From Candidatus Omnitrophica bacterium UBA1443 (lineage in GTDB: Bacteria; Omnitrophota; Omnitrophia; Omnitrophales; Aquincolibacteriaceae), in contig DCTJ01000002.1 in NCBI GenBank assembly GCA_002329545.1, positions 19,262 to 26,035 on the forward strand: 6,774 bases of DNA, written 5' to 3'. Below the pieces are notes generated by a model. The model was not told where the DNA came from, made no database searches, and saw nothing but the letters and a program-made list of their open reading frames with translations. Numbering within the stretch: the stretch's first letter is position 1; each line of letters begins with the position of its first letter. Of this stretch, positions 1-6,680 are shown piece after piece. The position numbers and the translations under genes were made by a program.

Positions 1-1629
1 GCGTTGCATCTGAGCCGGTCACTTGGCCGTCATCTTACTCGAGGAGAATTGGGCTATAGTCGTCATCGGCGCGAGGTCCGCATTGCATCGGTTTATTGTT
101 CTGAAATGTCACGCGCGATGACGCGTTTTCTCGTGGATTTTGTCAGTGCTCTTCACAGCGTGACACAACGGCGCATTTTAATGCTGGATCTTTCCGGTCA
201 GCTTTATACGCAATTGCCGCAGGATCTGATGGGTTTAAAACTGAACCGGCTTGATCTCGCGACCGTAAAAATCACAAGCGAGGGCGATGCGACCGAAACG
301 ATTGCCAAAAGTCCGCACGGTTTTGACCTCTTGTCACTTTCCCAAAACAGTTCATTGATCTCTGAAGATCAACGCTTTGCTTCTTTGCTGACTTGCCTGA
401 GTTATCAATATGACTATCTTGTTTTGTGCCTTCCTTCGCGTGAGACCCCGGTCGCCATCAAGGCGCTCAATTATTCAGACCGGATTTATTTGTGGGCCGA
501 GAATAGGGCCGAGGCATTCTCTTTTGTTGCGCAGAAAACCGCAGAGCTTTGTCGTGATTTCGGATTCAACAAAAATGAAATGCGAATTATCATGCCGCAC
601 GGAGAAAGGTTGCCAGAGCCGGACATTGTGGATGAGGTTGTGCCGGTGGAAATCCAGATGTTTTCCATGCTTCCGTCGCTTCAGTATCAGCGTTATCGGT
701 ATGAACGGATGATCAACTATCTGGCGAAAGAATGGTCCGAGAAATTGGTCGGGCTTGTCCTTGGAAGCGGCGCGGCGTACGGGCTGGCGCACATCGGGGT
801 CTTGAGAGTTCTGGAGCAAGAAAAAATCCCCATTGATATTATTTCGGGTTCCAGTATCGGAGCCCTGATGGGGGCTTTTTGGGCGACAGGGCTGGATTCT
901 TACGAGATCGAAAAGATTGCCAGACAGCTTGGGAAGAAGAACGCCTTTTTCAAGTTACTCGGTTTCGGTGATCTTTCGGCGCCGCATATGGGGTTTTTTA
1001 AGGGAAACCAGGTGATGCGCTTTCTGGAGCCTTATTTTAAAAAAATGACGTTTCAGGATCTCAAAATTCCACTGAAAGTCACCGCGGCAAATCTGCTAAC
1101 CTCGGAAGAAGTTATTTTTGATTCGGGAAATTTGATGAATGCGATCCGCGCGTCCATTTCAATCCCGGGATTTTTCCGTCCCTTCCCGCATCGGGGAAGT
1201 TTCCTTTTGGACGGAGGAATTATCGATCCGCTTCCGATCAAATCACTCTCTCTGATGGGGGTGCGGAAGATTATCGCAGTGAACGTTCTCCCGAGTCCCA
1301 AGGACTTGATACAAAGGAATGAGATCCGGCGAAAGGCCATTCATGGCAAACTTCAGAATCAGTTGTCATGGCGGCGGATGATGATCAAGACCCTGGATCG
1401 CCTCACTCGCCGTTACACCGGGAATATTTTCAACGTTCTGATGAATACCATTCAATTTATGGAGTATGAAATTGCCCGAATGCAGGCGAATGATGCCGAC
1501 ATTTTTATCCATGCGGCTCGTTCCGACGGACACTGGATCGAGTTTTTCTCACCTGATAAGTTTATCCAGGAAGGGATCGTCCGAACGAGGGAACAGCTGG
1601 CTGAGATGAAGCGCCTTTTGGTAGAATAA
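1..1629 (+). CDS. NTE-type patatin-like phospholipase / lysophospholipase, 5' end cut by window edge
   Basis: Serine esterase of the patatin/NTE family, expected to hydrolyse phospholipid or lysophospholipid at the membrane. Residues are counted with the codon at 4-6 as 1. The catalytic part spans about 248-430: oxyanion loop GSGAAYG at 254-260 followed by LAHIGVL, nucleophile elbow GSSIG at 282-286 (Ser284, codon 853-855), and the dyad Asp in DGG at 403-405 (Asp403). The family stretch ending in ASISIPGFFRPF precedes the DGG. The loop is usually GGGxRG; here the Arg is Tyr259. Residues about 24-200 resemble a degenerate Rossmann/P-loop fold (REVRIASVY, then RRILMLDLSG) without a Walker A, like the linker between cyclic-nucleotide domains and patatin in NTE proteins. 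A basic helical tail follows the patatin core (about 430-541). The frame is open through base 1, so the true start lies upstream; a cyclic-nucleotide-binding domain there is inferred. The thiolase gene follows after 33 bases. Confidence 0.93.
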   Translation, partial: ALHLSRSLGRHLTRGELGYSRHRREVRIASVYCSEMSRAMTRFLVDFVSALHSVTQRRILMLDLSGQLYTQLPQDLMGLKLNRLDLATVKITSEGDATETIAKSPHGFDLLSLSQNSSLISEDQRFASLLTCLSYQYDYLVLCLPSRETPVAIKALNYSDRIYLWAENRAEAFSFVAQKTAELCRDFGFNKNEMRIIMPHGERLPEPDIVDEVVPVEIQMFSMLPSLQYQRYRYERMINYLAKEWSEKLVGLVLGSGAAYGLAHIGVLRVLEQEKIPIDIISGSSIGALMGAFWATGLDSYEIEKIARQLGKKNAFFKLLGFGDLSAPHMGFFKGNQVMRFLEPYFKKMTFQDLKIPLKVTAANLLTSEEVIFDSGNLMNAIRASISIPGFFRPFPHRGSFLLDGGIIDPLPIKSLSLMGVRKIIAVNVLPSPKDLIQRNEIRRKAIHGKLQNQLSWRRMMIKTLDRLTRRYTGNIFNVLMNTIQFMEYEIARMQANDADIFIHAARSDGHWIEFFSPDKFIQEGIVRTREQLAEMKRLLVE

Positions 1630-1662
1630 CCTCTCTCAATCCATTCGGAGGAATACCGTCCA

Positions 1663-2844
1663 GTGAAAGATGTTGTGATCGCAGGAGCATGTCGCACCCC
1701 CATCGCTAAACTCGGGGGGACGCTTAAATCTTTTTCCAGCCAGGATCTCGGGGCACAGATCCTACGAGGTCTTTTGGAAAGGTCAAAGCTCGATCCTTCC
1801 GAAGTTGATGAAGTGATTTTAGGCTGTGTCGGGCAGCAATCCGATGCGCATAATGTAGCCCGTGTTATCGCGGTCAGGGCGGGCATCCCTCATGCCGTAC
1901 CAGCTTATACGGTCAACCGCAACTGCGGATCAGGATTGCAATCGATACACAATGCCTTTTTGTCGATTCGTTCAGGGGAGAGTGAGCTGATTGTAGCGGG
2001 TGGTGTTGAAGTAATGTCGGCCTCTCCCTTTCTTAATCGAGATCTTCGATTTGGCAAAAAGATTAGGGATTCTGTGCTCGTCGACTCCCTGTGGGAAGGG
2101 TTGCGAGATCCGCTGTCGGGAATGATGATGGGAGAGACTGCGGAGCTTTTGGCGAAAAAGTCAGGGATTGGCCGAAGCGAACAAGATGCCTTTGCTTTGG
2201 AATCTCATCAGAAAGCTTGCCTGGCTGATCAAAAGGGGATGTTTAAAAGGGAAATAATGCCGGTTGTGATTCTGGATCCGGAAGGACGGAGTAATATCTT
2301 TGATAGGGATGAGGGACCCCGGCAGGAAACCAGTCTGGAAGGTCTTGGTAAACTGTCGCCGGTTTTCAGAAAAACGGATGGAACGGTGACGGCAGGTAAC
2401 TCCAGCCAGATTTCGGATGGAGCGGCGGCGGTGATTGTGGCGTCTCGGGAAAAAGCCCGATCTCTGGGGCTTGAGGTGATGGCAACTATCAGGGAAGTTG
2501 CTTTCTCGGGCATTGAGCCTGAACGGATGGGGTTGGGCCCGGTGATAGCGACCAAGAAAACGCTTGCGAAAAGCGGTCTTTCTCTTAAGGATATTCAGAC
2601 GACTGAAGTGAACGAGGCCTTTGCTGTCCAATATCTGGCAGTCGAGAGAGAGTTAAACATCGATCGAGCAGTGACGAATTGTTGTGGCGGGGCGATAGCG
2701 TTGGGACATCCGGTAGGCGCCAGCGGGGCGAGGATTGTGGTGACTTTACTTTATGAAATGGAGCGTCGGCAAGCGACTTTGGGACTGGCCACACTTTGTA
2801 TCGGGGGAGGACAAGGTGGCGCCATGATTTTGGAACGATGCTGA
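1663..2844 (+). CDS. Thiolase (acetyl-CoA acetyltransferase / 3-ketoacyl-CoA thiolase)
   Basis: Thiolase-superfamily enzyme, full length (393 aa; the well-studied biosynthetic thiolases are about 392). It would cleave 3-ketoacyl-CoA with CoA in beta-oxidation, or condense two acetyl-CoA in reverse. All four catalytic positions are present: Cys88 in NRNCGSGL, Asn317 in VNEAF, His349 in GHPVGASGAR and Cys379 in CIGGGQGG. The start is GTG 1663, giving the family-typical KDVVIAGACRTPIAKLGG, preceded by GGAGGA (1647-1652) ten bases upstream. The position that is HMG in short-chain acetoacetyl-CoA thiolases reads MMG (155-157), as in FadA-type degradative enzymes, so a longer-chain substrate is somewhat favoured; this is inference from one motif. 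The usual Asn before GGAIALGHP is Cys341, next to Cys340. It lies 33 bases after the patatin gene with no terminator between, so the two are probably co-transcribed. Confidence 0.95.
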   Translation: MKDVVIAGACRTPIAKLGGTLKSFSSQDLGAQILRGLLERSKLDPSEVDEVILGCVGQQSDAHNVARVIAVRAGIPHAVPAYTVNRNCGSGLQSIHNAFLSIRSGESELIVAGGVEVMSASPFLNRDLRFGKKIRDSVLVDSLWEGLRDPLSGMMMGETAELLAKKSGIGRSEQDAFALESHQKACLADQKGMFKREIMPVVILDPEGRSNIFDRDEGPRQETSLEGLGKLSPVFRKTDGTVTAGNSSQISDGAAAVIVASREKARSLGLEVMATIREVAFSGIEPERMGLGPVIATKKTLAKSGLSLKDIQTTEVNEAFAVQYLAVERELNIDRAVTNCCGGAIALGHPVGASGARIVVTLLYEMERRQATLGLATLCIGGGQGGAMILERC

Positions 2845-2872
2845 CGGGGATCTTGGTGAGAAGAAGAATAAT

Positions 2873-2905
2873 TTGTCAAGAAAAACAAGATTTATGCGAT
2901 ATAAT
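2873..2905 (+). promoter_or_regulatory. Possible sigma70-type promoter for the coiled-coil protein gene
   Basis: A perfect TATAAT lies at 2900-2905 in the 103-base gap after the thiolase. A TTGTCA (5 of 6 to the -35 consensus) lies at 2873-2878, but the spacer is 21 bases, longer than the usual 16-18, so the pairing is doubtful and the -10 box may work with a poorer -35. Transcription would begin near 2912, leaving a leader of about 36 bases before the TTG at 2948. This supports a start at 2936 or 2948 rather than one further upstream. It would let the downstream genes be expressed apart from the patatin and thiolase genes. Confidence 0.35.
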
Positions 2906-2937
2906 ACCCAATACGGTAGCTCCCAACATTCTGAGAT

Positions 2938-2943
2938 GAGGTG
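2938..2943 (+). promoter_or_regulatory. Shine-Dalgarno site that favours the TTG 2948 start
   Basis: GAGGTG sits 4 bases before TTG 2948, a short but workable spacing. None of the other in-frame starts (TTG 2873, ATG 2894, ATG 2936, ATG 2969) has a clear purine-rich site at normal distance. The ATG at 2936 overlaps this site. Confidence 0.45.
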
Positions 2944-2947
2944 GATT

Positions 2948-3682
2948 TTGAATAAAAATATTGCTGTGATGTCGGTTCTGACTTTATTCGTGGCAGTGCA
3001 TTTAGGCGCGGTGGGAGGTGAGAAATCTTCCGGAGCCGTTCAGGATTCTGCGACTGCAAAGGTCGATGCGGCGACATCTCCCCAGACATTTTTTAGTGAA
3101 CAGTTCGCCAAATTTTTTGGAAAGAAGTCGACAAAAAAAGCGGCTCCTGCCAGGCAGGTGAAGTCATCCTCAACCTCCTCGGAGAAAGAAAAACGATCGG
3201 AAGGTTCTGCTGCGGTATCAAAGGATGAATGGTTGGAGAAGAAGGTTTCAGATGGCGCTTCTTCCGTTCCTGTGGTTCCTGCGACGGTTTCCAGCGCTTA
3301 TGTTCCGCCGCCCCCGGCTGTTGATCTTCCGCCGCAGGTGACCCAAATCCGCCAGGAGGTTCAGAGAGTGTTGCAGTTGAATGCGCAGATCAAAAATCTG
3401 CAAGGCAATCAAGTTGCCCAGGTTCAGCGTATTCAGGAGCAAGCTCGCATGCATCAAAAAATTCTTAACAAGATCGAGACGACCCCCGCTGTTTTCTCCA
3501 CGGGCAAGGGAGCTGAAAAAGAAGTTTTGCTGGCTCAAGAAAAACTTAGGATTATTAACAATGAGACACAGCGTAATCAGGCGATTCTTCGCGACTTACA
3601 GAAAACGTCCCAGATGGCTAAAAAACCGGAGACTGTAACCGCCTATTCGACGGCGGTTCAATTACCGGTCAAACAAAACTAA
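2948..3682 (+). CDS. Hypothetical exported coiled-coil protein with Lys/Ser-rich and Pro-rich linkers
   Basis: Not a family I recognise. With TTG 2948 as start it is 244 aa. Residues 1-24 form a signal peptide or N-terminal anchor: MNKN, then a hydrophobic run IAVMSVLTLFVAVHLGAVGG, with likely cleavage near the Ala21-Gly24 stretch. Next come a short aromatic/basic patch (FFSEQFAKFFGKK, about 48-60), a low-complexity Lys/Ser/Glu linker (about 60-105) and a proline segment with four consecutive Pro (120-123). Two Gln/Lys/Glu-rich helical stretches with heptad-like Ile/Leu/Val spacing (about 132-178 and 189-222) look like coiled coil and are split by a TTPAVFSTGKG break. There is no catalytic motif, lipobox Cys or C-terminal membrane segment. 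An ATG at 2936 would add four residues and keep the signal. It lies between thiolase and acyl-CoA synthetase, 2-11 bases before the latter's start, so it is probably co-expressed with it. An envelope scaffold role is speculation. Confidence 0.72.
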   Translation: MNKNIAVMSVLTLFVAVHLGAVGGEKSSGAVQDSATAKVDAATSPQTFFSEQFAKFFGKKSTKKAAPARQVKSSSTSSEKEKRSEGSAAVSKDEWLEKKVSDGASSVPVVPATVSSAYVPPPPAVDLPPQVTQIRQEVQRVLQLNAQIKNLQGNQVAQVQRIQEQARMHQKILNKIETTPAVFSTGKGAEKEVLLAQEKLRIINNETQRNQAILRDLQKTSQMAKKPETVTAYSTAVQLPVKQN

Positions 3683-3693
3683 ATTTGATTCCC

Positions 3694-5574
3694 ATGGCAG
3701 GTGGTTCGTCCGCCGTCTACCTTTTCGAAGACTTTAACGAGCAGTTAAATATCCCGTCTCATTTTTTGAAGCGGGCTAGTTCCTGTCCCGACAAAATCGC
3801 CCTCCGTTATAAAATCGGTAACGAATATTCAGGCTCGCTCACCTGGCGTGACTGGATGGAACGTGTCCGGCGCGTTGCTTTGGGTCTTTACCGAATCGGA
3901 ATTCGAAAGGGGGACCACGTCGGGATTCTTTCCGAAAATCGTTTTGAGTGGACGTTAGCGGACCTTGGGGCCCTGAGTCTTGGGGCCGTAGTGGTCCCTG
4001 TTTATGCGACTTCCTCGGCCGAAGACATTCAATACATTTTTCGGCATTCGGGGGTTCGAGCCCTTTTCGTTTCATCGCGGGAACAGCTTTTAAAGGTCGC
4101 TGGTTTGACGGATCAGATGATTGCGAATGGCCTGATTACTTTTGAGCCTGACGATTTGACCCGGACATTGTCTCTCAAAGATCTTGAAAAATGGGGACAT
4201 GATGAAGAATTGAACCGGGACGGAATTTACGAGGCGTGCCTTCGGGATGTAAGTTCTGATGATTTGGCGACGATTGTCTATACCTCAGGCACTACCGGTC
4301 GCCCCAAGGGAGTCATGCTGACGCACCGGAATTTTATCGCCAATTGCTCCGGCTCTCGTCACTATATTTCGCTCGGAGAAAATGACGTGGTGGTGTCTTT
4401 TCTCCCTTTGGCCCACATTTTTGAGCGAACCGCCGGTTATTATTTCGCGGCGATCTGCGGCGCGTGCATAGTCTACGCAGAAAGTATTCGGACGGTTGCC
4501 CGGGACATCGCGGCCGTTTGCCCTACGGTAGTTTTCGCTGTCCCTCGTTTTTTTGAAAAAGCCCAGTCCCGGGTGGAGGAAAAGCTCAGACAGGTAGCTC
4601 CCGTGGTTCGACGCATATACAACTGGGCCCTTAACATAGGGAAGACGGCTACTTCACAAACCGAAACGACTGGAAAGGTGAGTTTCTGGATCTTTGTGGC
4701 TCATGGGATTGCGAAGAGCCTTTTGCTGCGAAAAATAAGATGTGCTTTCGGAGGCAGAATTCGTTTTTTTGTTTCTGGAGGAGCTCCGCTTTCGAGTGAT
4801 CTTGCCAGATTTTTTCACGCGGCAGGGTTATTGATTCTTGAGGGATATGGCCTCACGGAAACGTCCCCTGTGATTGCGGTTAATACGCTGGGAGCTTTCA
4901 GATTTGGAAGCGTTGGCCGTCCCATCCCGAATATCCGGGTTCGAATTGCCCAGGACGGAGAGATTATAACCTCAGGCCCCTGCCTGATGCGGGGCTACTA
5001 CCGGGACCCTGAGGGTACGGCCGCTTCGATGAAACAGGGAGGATTTTATACGGGAGACATTGGCTGTCTTGATTCGGATGGTTTTCTCCACGTTACGGAT
5101 CGGAAGAAAGATATTATCGTGACCGCCGGAGGAAAGAATGTCGCGCCGGCGAACATCGAAAATCGTATTCTTTCTGACAATTTCTTTTCACAGGTTCTGG
5201 TGGTAGGAGACAAACGGCCTTATTTGTGCGCCTTGATTGTCCCAAACCGAAAGGCAATCATGACATTAGCTGAAACTTTAAATCTATCTAACCTCTCGTA
5301 CCCGGAACTCTTGCGGCATCCCGAGATTGTTTCACAGGTTCAAAAAAGGATCGATCAGAGCCTCGAAGGTTTCGCGAGTTATGAACGTCTTAAGTCATTT
5401 GAATTGCTGGAACAGGAATTTTCTCTTGCGAAAGGTGAATTGACACCCACTTTAAAAATGAAACGACGTGTAATTTGTGAGAAGTACAAGGATTGCATTG
5501 AAACGCTTTATCGAAAAACAGACCTGGCTTGGGCGGAACTCCAGGAACCCCAGGCTCCACCCGCCTGCTTATGA
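3694..5574 (+). CDS. Long-chain fatty acid--CoA ligase (AMP-forming acyl-CoA synthetase, FAA1 type)
   Basis: ANL-superfamily adenylating enzyme that activates fatty acids to acyl-CoA with ATP, usually cytosolic and membrane-associated. Numbering from the in-frame TTG at 3685, the core motifs are all present: YTSGTTGRPKG (199-209, phosphate-binding loop), FLPLAHIFER (239-248, typical of long-chain enzymes), EGYGLTETSPV (386-396), YTGD (455-458), DRKKD (472-476, hinge) and LTPTLKMKR (586-594), in which Lys591 should be the C-domain catalytic lysine. About 626 aa is normal for the FAA1/COG1022 group and longer than the compact E. coli FadD type. I prefer ATG 3694; TTG 3685 would add three residues, and neither has a clear Shine-Dalgarno site, so coupling to the gene ending at 3682 is likely. 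It would feed acyl-CoA to the thiolase pathway or to lipid re-acylation. Its TGA overlaps the next gene's ATG. Confidence 0.96.
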   Translation: MAGGSSAVYLFEDFNEQLNIPSHFLKRASSCPDKIALRYKIGNEYSGSLTWRDWMERVRRVALGLYRIGIRKGDHVGILSENRFEWTLADLGALSLGAVVVPVYATSSAEDIQYIFRHSGVRALFVSSREQLLKVAGLTDQMIANGLITFEPDDLTRTLSLKDLEKWGHDEELNRDGIYEACLRDVSSDDLATIVYTSGTTGRPKGVMLTHRNFIANCSGSRHYISLGENDVVVSFLPLAHIFERTAGYYFAAICGACIVYAESIRTVARDIAAVCPTVVFAVPRFFEKAQSRVEEKLRQVAPVVRRIYNWALNIGKTATSQTETTGKVSFWIFVAHGIAKSLLLRKIRCAFGGRIRFFVSGGAPLSSDLARFFHAAGLLILEGYGLTETSPVIAVNTLGAFRFGSVGRPIPNIRVRIAQDGEIITSGPCLMRGYYRDPEGTAASMKQGGFYTGDIGCLDSDGFLHVTDRKKDIIVTAGGKNVAPANIENRILSDNFFSQVLVVGDKRPYLCALIVPNRKAIMTLAETLNLSNLSYPELLRHPEIVSQVQKRIDQSLEGFASYERLKSFELLEQEFSLAKGELTPTLKMKRRVICEKYKDCIETLYRKTDLAWAELQEPQAPPACL

Positions 5575-6407
5575 ACTGGACATGGAAAGAGAGTAGCTTC
5601 CCCGGCCCCGATGGTTGCGATCTTCTCTGCCGGGTTTGTGATTGTCCCCAGCCACGGCATACCCTCGTCATTTTACCCGGCTATGGGGAACACTCGGGGA
5701 GGTATCTAAAATTTGCCGATGCGCTTCAAGGCTTGCCCGTAAGAATTGCCGTAATGGACTATCGCGGGATGGGGATTCTCAAAACAAATTCGAAAGAGGG
5801 AAAGGATTTTGAGGATTTTCTGGAGGATGTTTCTGCTTTTGTCCAGTATCTGAAAGACACCTATCACGTTAAGGATAAATGGGTCTTTCTCGGACACAGC
5901 CTAGGGGGGCTGGTCGCATTGGAATGGGTTCAAAGAAATCCGGATGGGGTGAAACGACTTATTTTATCCGCGCCTTTTTTGGGATTTCCGCATTTGGAGT
6001 TAATTCGGCATCTCAACAACCTTGTTCGTTTTTTTTGCCCGACGTATGAGTACCAAAATCCCGTGATGCCCAAGCGGCTTTCGCACGATCCGGCGGAGTC
6101 ACGGGCTTATGCGCAAGATCCGCTTATCAAACGTCGGATTTCTGCCCGGTTGATCGGATCTATTTTTGATGCGATCAGAAATCTGAATAGCCGAAAGACG
6201 ATGACGGTCGCGTGTCCCGTGAATATCCTTGCGGCAGGGGATGAGCGGATTGTGGCGCCCCGGGCAGCACGTCGGTTTTTTGACCGGCTTGTTGCTCCGG
6301 GAAAAGAATTTACGTTGCTGGAAGGTTTTTACCATGAAATTTTTAATGAAATAGATCAGGCGAAGGCGTTTAATGTCTTGAAGACAATCCTGGAAGATTG
6401 TGTATAA
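5571..6407 (+). CDS. Alpha/beta hydrolase, monoacylglycerol lipase / lysophospholipase-like
   Basis: Serine hydrolase of the Hydrolase_4 group (monoglyceride lipase, PldB-like), expected to release fatty acid from monoacylglycerol or lysolipid. It is 278 aa from ATG 5571, a normal length. Visible motifs are LPGYGEHSGRY (35-45, oxyanion region; the family reads HGxGEHSGRY), GHSLGG (108-113, nucleophile Ser110), GDERIV (223-228, Asp224) and FYHEIFNE (253-260, His255), a complete Ser-Asp-His triad. The usual DxRGHGxS turn reads DYRGMGIL, so its His is Met67. Four cysteines (16, 20, 23, 25) cluster in the first strands, which is unusual. No signal peptide is seen, so it is probably cytosolic. ATG overlaps the preceding TGA as ATGA, implying translational coupling with the acyl-CoA synthetase, a sensible pairing in which lipase product becomes ligase substrate. 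An in-frame TTG at 5529 is unlikely because its extra residues do not resemble the family. Confidence 0.94.
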   Translation: MNWTWKESSFPGPDGCDLLCRVCDCPQPRHTLVILPGYGEHSGRYLKFADALQGLPVRIAVMDYRGMGILKTNSKEGKDFEDFLEDVSAFVQYLKDTYHVKDKWVFLGHSLGGLVALEWVQRNPDGVKRLILSAPFLGFPHLELIRHLNNLVRFFCPTYEYQNPVMPKRLSHDPAESRAYAQDPLIKRRISARLIGSIFDAIRNLNSRKTMTVACPVNILAAGDERIVAPRAARRFFDRLVAPGKEFTLLEGFYHEIFNEIDQAKAFNVLKTILEDCV

Positions 6408-6408
6408 T
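6378..6408 (+). promoter_or_regulatory. Probable promoter of the tRNA-Ala gene, overlapping the hydrolase 3' end
   Basis: A perfect TATAAT at 6403-6408 includes the TAA stop of the hydrolase gene (6405-6407). TTGAAG at 6378-6383 is a partial -35 match, 19 bases upstream. A start near 6415 would give a leader of about 38 AT-rich bases before the tRNA, which is typical. The -10 match and its position are good; the -35 is weak. Confidence 0.5.
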
Positions 6409-6452
6409 ACGGCTTCGTTTTTTGCGTTATTTCCCGTTTTTATTTTTGAAAT

Positions 6453-6525
6453 GGGCCTGTAGCTCAGCTGGGAGAGCGCCGCATTCGCATTGCGGAGGTC
6501 AGGAGTTCGATCCTCCTCAGGTCCA
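6453..6525 (+). tRNA. tRNA-Ala, anticodon CGC
   Basis: A complete 73-base cloverleaf can be folded by eye. The acceptor stem is GGGCCTG (6453-6459) with CAGGTCC (6518-6524), including the G3-U70 wobble pair that marks alanine tRNAs. The D stem is GCTC (6462-6465) with GAGC (6474-6477). The anticodon stem is CCGCA (6479-6483) with TGCGG (6491-6495). The loop TTCGCAT places anticodon CGC at 6486-6488, reading GCG. The T stem is AGGAG (6501-6505) with CTCCT (6513-6517) around loop TTCGATC. The discriminator is A6525. The bases after it are CGG, so CCA is not encoded and must be added by tRNA nucleotidyltransferase. A T-rich run (6529-6538) follows without a separate hairpin. Confidence 0.97.
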
Positions 6526-6680
6526 CGGTTTTTATTTTGAATTTTATTCGGCAAAAGAAACATTGGCTTTTTCATCAGTAACGACGAAATTAAACGGGAC
6601 GGGATTTCGAAATGCTTTTTGGATGATCTGGCCGGTTTGGTTCTAAAGGGTCGGGATGTTCCGAAAAAAAGGGGGATTCA

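Noticed and set aside
1452..1886. Minus-strand frame across the patatin-thiolase junction
   Set aside because: It is antisense to two strongly supported genes and shows no motifs.
2161..2631. Minus-strand frame of 156 codons within the thiolase gene
   Set aside because: It is antisense to conserved thiolase sequence; the translation is rich in Arg/His/Ser with no recognisable domain.
3964..3987. Direct repeat of CTTGGGGCC, 15 bases apart
   Set aside because: It encodes the LGALSLGAV segment normal for acyl-CoA synthetases, so the repeat follows from protein sequence.
6526..6538. T-rich run after the tRNA as an intrinsic terminator
   Set aside because: The T run is real, but there is no separate GC-rich hairpin just before it; only the tRNA arms precede it, so a terminator cannot be claimed.
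6099..6575. Open frame on the - strand covering the hydrolase end and the tRNA
   Set aside because: Its EEDRTPDLRNANAALSQLSYRP-like stretch is the known artefact of translating the complement of a tRNA gene; the rest is antisense to a well-supported hydrolase.
6604..6613. Ten-base palindrome ATTTCGAAAT upstream of the PilZ-like gene
   Set aside because: It is a perfect palindrome but short and single, with no linked promoter of good quality; chance is likely.
6398..6646. Open frame on the + strand across the tRNA (82 codons)
   Set aside because: It reads through the tRNA-Ala gene and gives the familiar spurious translation of a tRNA (SSAGRAPHSHCGGQEFDPP-like). It has no ribosome-binding site or family similarity.
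6619..6647. TTGGAT / TCTAAA promoter-like pair upstream of the PilZ-like gene
   Set aside because: Spacing is 17 bases, but the match is only 3/6 and 4/6, which is too weak to list as a feature.
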